Positions 32,997 through 37,976 of a stretch of 37,976 bases of DNA are shown here, piece by piece. Each line of letters opens with the position of its first letter. Within the stretch, counting starts at the first letter, position 1. Origin of the DNA: Prevotellaceae bacterium (GTDB lineage Bacteria > Bacteroidota > Bacteroidia > Bacteroidales > UBA932); assembly GCA_031278545.1 (NCBI GenBank), contig JAITKF010000098.1, positions 1 to 37,976 of the forward strand, given 5' to 3'. Both the position numbers and the translations under genes were made by a program. The notes under the pieces were generated by a model that worked only from the letters and a program-made list of their open reading frames with translations, ran no database searches and was not told the origin of the DNA.

Positions 32997-35144
32997 ATGA
33001 AGACAATAGCAAATAAATGTATTATCGCATTATTGCTTATCGTGCCTGCCTTTTGGGGATGTAAGGACGATATGGAATATAATAATGACGGCGTAACCGC
33101 GACGACACTCGTGGCGCCCGACAACAACACCGCAGTGGAACTGTATAACCTCGAATCGGCCACGATTGATTTCGAATGGAACAGTACCGTCGGCAGCGTG
33201 TATTACCAGTTGGCCTTTTACGGGTCGGATGGCAAAGAACTCTACCGCGTAGCGCCCGAAGAACGAACGACAACCATCTCCATGACGCATCCAATGCTGA
33301 ACGAAATCGCCCACCTTGCAGGCATTGCGCCGCGCACAACCGGCTCGTTGCAGTGGGGAGTAGTAACCGTAAAAGGAATGCTCGAAACCGTATCGGAAAA
33401 ATGGACGCTGACGCTCAGTTCCTACACCGCCTTCAACGACTTCCCGGTGAGCCTCTACGTAACAGGCCCCGGATCGGAGGGCGGTACGGATGCAACGGCC
33501 GCCCCGCAATTCAGTGTTACCGGCGAGGGGACGTATGAAATATACACCTTCCTCAAAGCCGGCGAAGGATTTTATTTTACCAATAAAAATACCCCCGGCG
33601 GTGGACGTACGTTTACTGTTAAGGATGATTTTATAGTAGAAGGAAACGACGCGTTGACAGTAGAAACAGAAGGCATGTATCTTATTACGCTGAATTTTAT
33701 TACAGCAAAAATGACCGCTACCGCCATCAGCAACGTGCGGTATTTTGTCCCGAATACCAATACCTATACGGCGATGACTTATAAAGGCTACGGGAAATGG
33801 GAACATTCGGTTACGCTGGGTAATCTTACAAGCAGCAACAACCAGTATAAATTTGTAGTCCGTGTAGGAACAACCGACCGTTCGTGGGGCTGCAATACGC
33901 AAGCCGGTCAAGCAAGCCCGCCGCAAATACTGGAAGGCGATTATTTTTACGTATACACAAATGCCCACAGCACCAGCAGCAGCCAACGAGCGCGTTATTC
34001 GTACCGGTATATGTTAGAATTAAGCAACCAGCCGATAACGCTGACGCTGGATATGTCGGCCAATAACGACCACTATACCCACGTGGTCAATGCCGGCGAC
34101 TTGACGGTATATCCGGTCAATAACTTTATTGCGCCAGCCGAAGGTGCGACAGTGGCATTGAGCAAAGTGGCCGGTTCGTCCTTAAAGTTTGAATGGACGC
34201 CGTCATCGGGCACAGGCCCCACACCAAAGTATAGCGTGATTTTCTATAGCGACGCCGCCGGAATCAATGAAATAGGCAACGCGGCAGCCGACAATAACAG
34301 CTATGCCTCAAGTGTTACCATACTGCATTCGGCACTGGAAACAGTAGCCGCGGCAGCCGGTATTCCGGCCGAAGGCACAGGCGACATCTGGTGGAGCGTA
34401 CAGACCACCGTATTAACCACAAGTGAAATCGCCTCAATCCCGCCGCGCAAACTCACGATTACCCGATTCCCGGGCATCCCCGCCGAAGTATACATCTCCG
34501 GCGCAGCCTCCGAAGCGGGTGCTACGCTGGCCAATGCCATTCCCCTAAAGAAGATTGCCGACGGCGAATTTGAAATCTACACGCGGCTGACCACCGGAGA
34601 CACCTATTATTTTGTCAATGCCAAAACCGGTGCCCCACGACAGTTCTCTGTCACGAGCGCCAATGCCATCATCGAAGGAGGCTCAACCACCCCGACCGAA
34701 ACGGCCATCTACAAAATAACGCTGAACTTTAATACCGACGTCGCCGCCTTCAAAAAAATCTCAAGCGTTACATGGTATATCTTGTGGTGGAACCAAGAAA
34801 AAGCGCTCGATTATCAAGGATTGGGTGTATGGAAAAAAACCATCACCATTGGCGCCAACGAATGCTCCGACGGCAATGGAGACAACCGCTATAAGTTTAG
34901 AATGACCGACAACTCTTCGACCAACAGCGGACGGTCGCAATGGATAGCCGTTAATACAACCGACAGCGAACCCAGCGGAAATCCCAATTACTACTACATC
35001 CGGCAGGACTATGTAACCCAACAATGGACTGACGGATGGGTATGGAAAGTCGCCGGCCACAGCGGATGGAACGGCAATACGTACGTCGTAACCTTCTCCC
35101 TGAAATCCGATGAAACATACACACACATGGTCACCAGACAATAA
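32997..35144 (+). CDS. Double-length SusE-like lipoprotein with internal duplication
   Basis: A 715-residue lipoprotein (Cys22 in FWGC, followed by KDDME). It is made of two tandem SusE-like units: residues about 35-370 and about 372-715. Matching landmarks are TLVAPDNN with NFIAPAEG (start of the Ig-like domain), TGSLQWGVVTVKG with TGDIWWSVQTTV, SLYVTGPGSEGG (153) with EVYISGAASEAG (498), TYEIYTF with EFEIYTR, and YKGYGKWEHSVTL with YQGLGVWKKTITI. Each unit is also homologous to the whole SusE-like protein before it. It should display multiple glycan-binding sites at the surface. It lies 22 bases after the SusE-like gene and 18 before the GH76 gene. Confidence 0.85.
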   Translation: MKTIANKCIIALLLIVPAFWGCKDDMEYNNDGVTATTLVAPDNNTAVELYNLESATIDFEWNSTVGSVYYQLAFYGSDGKELYRVAPEERTTTISMTHPMLNEIAHLAGIAPRTTGSLQWGVVTVKGMLETVSEKWTLTLSSYTAFNDFPVSLYVTGPGSEGGTDATAAPQFSVTGEGTYEIYTFLKAGEGFYFTNKNTPGGGRTFTVKDDFIVEGNDALTVETEGMYLITLNFITAKMTATAISNVRYFVPNTNTYTAMTYKGYGKWEHSVTLGNLTSSNNQYKFVVRVGTTDRSWGCNTQAGQASPPQILEGDYFYVYTNAHSTSSSQRARYSYRYMLELSNQPITLTLDMSANNDHYTHVVNAGDLTVYPVNNFIAPAEGATVALSKVAGSSLKFEWTPSSGTGPTPKYSVIFYSDAAGINEIGNAAADNNSYASSVTILHSALETVAAAAGIPAEGTGDIWWSVQTTVLTTSEIASIPPRKLTITRFPGIPAEVYISGAASEAGATLANAIPLKKIADGEFEIYTRLTTGDTYYFVNAKTGAPRQFSVTSANAIIEGGSTTPTETAIYKITLNFNTDVAAFKKISSVTWYILWWNQEKALDYQGLGVWKKTITIGANECSDGNGDNRYKFRMTDNSSTNSGRSQWIAVNTTDSEPSGNPNYYYIRQDYVTQQWTDGWVWKVAGHSGWNGNTYVVTFSLKSDETYTHMVTRQ

Positions 35145-35162
35145 TCCTTTAACAATACGGAT

Positions 35163-36398
35163 ATGAAAAAAACGCTAATTATTTTAACAAGCATATTGCT
35201 AATCGCAGCATGTGGACAGGTAGATGATGTATACTATCCCCGTCCTACAAGCGAAACGGGCGAAGGCACAGACCCGGGTATTGACCAGGGCATTGACGCC
35301 TCCTATTGGGAAAACGCCGCCGATAGCGCCACAGAAAAACTGTTAAGCGCCTTTTGGAACGAAGGAAACGGCTACTTCCGGATGACTTTCGTACCGCCCT
35401 CCGAGCAACTGACCGGATTCCAGTATTGGCCTCAAGCGCATGCCCTCGACGTAGTCATCGACGCCTACATCCGTACCGGAGACACCCGTTATTCGGACTA
35501 TTATTCCAAATGGTTTAACGGTGTCCGCATCGGCAACGGCGCGAAATGGAGCAACAACTACATTGACGACATGGAATGGATTGTCCTGACCATGTTACGC
35601 ATGTACGAAACCACGCAAAACCAGCAATACCTCACTACCGCGCAGCAAATCTACGACGACTGGATTATAACCCAATGGTCAGACACGCCCGGCGGCGGAG
35701 GCATCCTCTGGTGCACGACAGCTACGCCCAGTAAAAATGCCTGTTCCAACGGCCCTGCCGGAATAGCCGCATGCAGGCTGTATAATTTGGTAGACGACCC
35801 TGTGGCAAAAGCAAAATACAAGGCCGACGCCGAACGGATATACGCATGGCTTAAAGCCGTACTGATAAACGCCAACTTCGATGTGCTCGACAACATCAAC
35901 AACAACAATGTCGCCGGCGGAACATCACTCTCCTATAACGTAGGTACGGTACTCGGCACAGCGCACGAACTGTACAAGATTACCGGCTCCCAAACTTACC
36001 TCAACGATGCCGTACGCCTTGCCGAACGTGCAACAACCACCGGCGCCCCGTATGACCAAACGAACGCCATCCTGCGTAGCGAAGGATACGGCGACGGCGG
36101 ACTGTTCAAGGGCATATTCATCCGCTACTTCGTAAAACTGGTAAACGACACAAATGTAGACAAAGCCAAACGGCAGCAATTCCATGCTTTTATGATAAGA
36201 AACGCCACGGCGCTCTGGACAAAAGGCACAACCAAAGAAGGAGACTACCAGTCGTTCTTCAGCGACGCCTGGAATACTCCCCCCACGGCAAGTACAAAAG
36301 CTTGCAGTGACTGCCCCACAGGCTCGGTCAGTTGCCAGGCATGCGTCTCCGGCTGTACCCTGCTGGAAGCAATGAACGTATTGCAACCGGTAGAGTAG
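35163..36398 (+). CDS. GH76 family lipoprotein, putative endo-alpha-1,6-mannanase
   Basis: A 411-residue lipoprotein (IAAC, Cys17) with a GH76 (alpha/alpha)6 barrel. The catalytic aspartate pair is Asp135-Asp136 in NYIDDMEWI. Other family stretches are FQYWPQAHALDVVIDAY, WCTTATPSKNACSNGPAG, GGTSLSYNVGTVLGTAHELY and DGGLFKGIFIRYF. Known GH76 enzymes cut the alpha-1,6-mannose backbone of fungal mannan. An unusual tail (381-398) has five cysteines arranged CxxC-x6-CxxC-x3-C; with Cys184, Cys194 and Cys204 this makes eight in the mature region apart from the lipid-bearing one. It is the last gene of the PUL and the only glycoside hydrolase in it. Confidence 0.92.
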   Translation: MKKTLIILTSILLIAACGQVDDVYYPRPTSETGEGTDPGIDQGIDASYWENAADSATEKLLSAFWNEGNGYFRMTFVPPSEQLTGFQYWPQAHALDVVIDAYIRTGDTRYSDYYSKWFNGVRIGNGAKWSNNYIDDMEWIVLTMLRMYETTQNQQYLTTAQQIYDDWIITQWSDTPGGGGILWCTTATPSKNACSNGPAGIAACRLYNLVDDPVAKAKYKADAERIYAWLKAVLINANFDVLDNINNNNVAGGTSLSYNVGTVLGTAHELYKITGSQTYLNDAVRLAERATTTGAPYDQTNAILRSEGYGDGGLFKGIFIRYFVKLVNDTNVDKAKRQQFHAFMIRNATALWTKGTTKEGDYQSFFSDAWNTPPTASTKACSDCPTGSVSCQACVSGCTLLEAMNVLQPVE

Positions 36399-36437
36399 AA
36401 GGGAAGACAAAAAATAGAAGACCATCGTTTTTCTTTG

Positions 36438-36479
36438 CAACAAACCCCGGACAAGACGCAAGTTTTGCCCGGGTTGTTG
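36438..36479 (+). terminator. Hairpin after the PUL, possible terminator
   Basis: Arms CAACAAACCCCGG (36438-36450) and CCGGGTTGTTG (36469-36479) pair with small bulges. It lies 39 bases after the GH76 stop, but no T run follows, so the role is uncertain. Confidence 0.35.
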
Positions 36480-36577
36480 TAAAAATGAAACACATAATCC
36501 GCTCATCAGGGCGGCGATTGCTTGCTACGGAGCATTAAATCGAACCCCGTTTAATAACGGCAATCCGTAATTTTACC

Positions 36578-36585
36578 TACCTTTG
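36578..36585 (+). promoter_or_regulatory. Candidate -7 element for the AAA-ATPase-like gene
   Basis: TACCTTTG fits TAnnTTTG, 27 bases before the ATG at 36613. It supports independent transcription from the PUL. Confidence 0.55.
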
Positions 36586-36612
36586 CAAGTACAACCATAA
36601 AATTTTATTGCA

Positions 36613-37976
36613 ATGAATACCTTCCGGAAATTGCCCATAGGGATACAAGATTTTGAAGACCTCCGCACAAACAACTACTTATACGTAGACAAGACCGCCT
36701 ATATTTACCAATTAGCAACCAGCGGGAAACCTTACTTCCTCAGTCGTCCGCGCCGCTTCGGGAAGAGCCTCTTCCTGTCGACGCTCAAAGCCTATTTCCT
36801 TGGAAAAAAAGAACTGTTCGACGGGCTGGCAATAGCGGAATTAGAGAAGGAATGGGTAGAATATCCGGTGATATACATTGATTTCAATCTTGGGATGTGC
36901 CTGGATGTAGGTACGCTCTACGAGACGCTTCTCTACAACGTTAAAACGGCCGGCGAACAATTAGGCATCCTGATAGAGGAGAAAAACCCGTCCGTCCTTT
37001 TTAGCAAACTTATTCGTAGCGCCTACGAACGCACCGGCCGCAAGGTAGTAGTATTAGTCGACGAGTACGACAAGCCGCTACTCAACACGATGGACAAGCC
37101 CGATGTCAACGACGCGATGCGCGACATGCTGAAAAGTTTCTACGGCGTGCTGAAGGGAATGGATGCCTGCCTGCGGTTTGTGTTCCTCACCGGTGTCACA
37201 AAGTTTTCCAAAGTAAGCATCTTCAGCGACTTGAACCAGCTACAGGACATTAGTATGGACGATCGCTTTGCCGGCATCTGCGGCATTTCCGAACGCGAAC
37301 TGCTCCGCGACTTCCAGCCGGAACTACAGGCGCTGGCCAACAAACGCAAAATAACCCGCGACCAGGCCTTTTCCGGAATAAAAAAACGCTACGACGGCTA
37401 CCACTTCGCCAAAGAAAGCGAAGATATGTATAACCCGTTTAGCGTGCTGAGCACCTTCTCCAAACTCGATTTCGACTACTACTGGTTCCAGACCGGCACG
37501 CCGACATTCCTTGTCAAAATGGTAAAAGACGTTGATTTTGATATACCCAAATTAGAAAACGACGTCAAAATCCCAGCCCGGTCGATTATGGACTACCGTG
37601 TAGAAAACGCCGACCCCGTGCCGGTGCTGTACCAAAGTGGATATTTGACCATCAAAGAATACGACGATTGGGTGCAGGAATACACCCTCGGCTTTCCCAA
37701 CGAGGAGGTCAAATACGGATTCTTCAACGAACTGCTTATGATCTACCTGCCGGTAAAAGCGGCGCAAGGCGAATTTTACTGCGGGCGTTTTGTCCGCGAC
37801 CTCTGGGACGGGCACATCGAGGGCTTCATGACCCGCCTGCAAGCCTTCCTTTCCAATGTCCCCTATGAACTTAACAACACGGGGGAAAAGCATTACCAAA
37901 CGGTCTTTTTCCTCCTCTTTAAACTGATGGGGCAGTTCATCGAAGTAGAACACCGCAGCGCGAAAGGCCGCGCCGA
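36613..37976 (+). CDS. AAA-ATPase-like / PD-(D/E)XK nuclease superfamily protein (DUF1703 type), 3' end missing
   Basis: The frame is open from the ATG at 36613 to the window edge (454 codons). The N-terminus MNTFRKLPIGIQDFEDLRTN and DKTAYIYQL are typical of the AAA-ATPase-like family. The Walker A-like motif is SRPRRFGKSLFLST and the Walker B-like one VVLVDEYDKPLL. FVFLTGVTKFSKVSIFSDLNQL is a strong family signature, and GYHFAKESEDMYNPFSVL follows. The PD-(D/E)XK nuclease-like domain normally follows EVRTAKGRAD; here the window ends at EVEHRSAKGRA, so catalytic residues are not visible. These genes occur in many copies in Bacteroidetes, and their function is unknown. It has its own promoter. 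Confidence 0.92.
   Translation, partial: MNTFRKLPIGIQDFEDLRTNNYLYVDKTAYIYQLATSGKPYFLSRPRRFGKSLFLSTLKAYFLGKKELFDGLAIAELEKEWVEYPVIYIDFNLGMCLDVGTLYETLLYNVKTAGEQLGILIEEKNPSVLFSKLIRSAYERTGRKVVVLVDEYDKPLLNTMDKPDVNDAMRDMLKSFYGVLKGMDACLRFVFLTGVTKFSKVSIFSDLNQLQDISMDDRFAGICGISERELLRDFQPELQALANKRKITRDQAFSGIKKRYDGYHFAKESEDMYNPFSVLSTFSKLDFDYYWFQTGTPTFLVKMVKDVDFDIPKLENDVKIPARSIMDYRVENADPVPVLYQSGYLTIKEYDDWVQEYTLGFPNEEVKYGFFNELLMIYLPVKAAQGEFYCGRFVRDLWDGHIEGFMTRLQAFLSNVPYELNNTGEKHYQTVFFLLFKLMGQFIEVEHRSAKGRA

Overview
The window is a chromosomal segment from a Gram-negative Bacteroidota, most likely a member of the Bacteroidales. The evidence is a SusC/SusD polysaccharide-utilisation locus (PUL) with a hybrid two-component regulator, an S9B dipeptidyl peptidase, Bacteroidetes-type surface lipoproteins, and several promoters with the TAnnTTTG -7 element typical of the phylum, two of them with a well-spaced upstream TTTG. 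Shine-Dalgarno sites are almost absent. GC content is moderate in the genes, and intergenic DNA is AT-rich.

Layout. (1) 1-249 is the 3' end of a GH3 glycosidase. (2) 301-3165 (minus) is a two-gene operon: a carboxyltransferase of the pyruvate carboxylase/oxaloacetate decarboxylase type, then a beta-propeller lipoprotein. (3) 3332-5464 is a dipeptidyl peptidase IV-like enzyme, followed by a repeat-like palindromic region and a bidirectional terminator. (4) 5757-6288 (minus) is a small conserved gene that appears broken by a 64-bp GC-rich element. (5) 6432-14389 is a housekeeping block: groES-groEL, lepA, rhomboid protease, EEP-family protein, recF, and a TIGR01212 radical SAM protein. (6) 14488-15614 is repeat-rich, with a perfect hairpin, a decayed IS3-family element and a second copy of the GC-rich element. 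(7) 15691-22187 carries tRNA-Glu, rpsT, a DUF4296 lipoprotein with an amidohydrolase, a small radical SAM enzyme, an HsdR_N-like nuclease-fold protein, and a glycosyltransferase/TsaC/thioesterase operon. (8) 22244-36398 is the PUL: a 1348-residue hybrid two-component sensor on the minus strand, a 700-bp regulatory gap, then susC, susD, a SusE-like lipoprotein, a double-length SusE-like lipoprotein and a GH76 family enzyme. (9) 36613 to the end is an AAA-ATPase-like/PD-(D/E)XK family gene cut by the window edge.

How the genes work together. GH76 enzymes are known as endo-alpha-1,6-mannanases, so the PUL probably acts on an alpha-mannan such as fungal cell-wall mannan. The periplasmic propeller of the hybrid sensor would detect released oligosaccharides and activate susC-susD-susE-like-GH76. 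The surface lipoproteins bind glycan, GH76 cuts the backbone, and SusC/SusD import the products. No exo-mannosidase is encoded here, so the pathway must be completed elsewhere.

The most unusual signals are: a pair of 27-bp palindromic sites that are exact reverse complements of each other in the PUL control region; a GC-rich element seen twice, one copy of which breaks a gene whose frame is restored by removing exactly that element; a biotinyl-like domain that lacks the biotin-acceptor lysine; and a GH76 enzyme with a cysteine-rich CxxC...CxxC tail.
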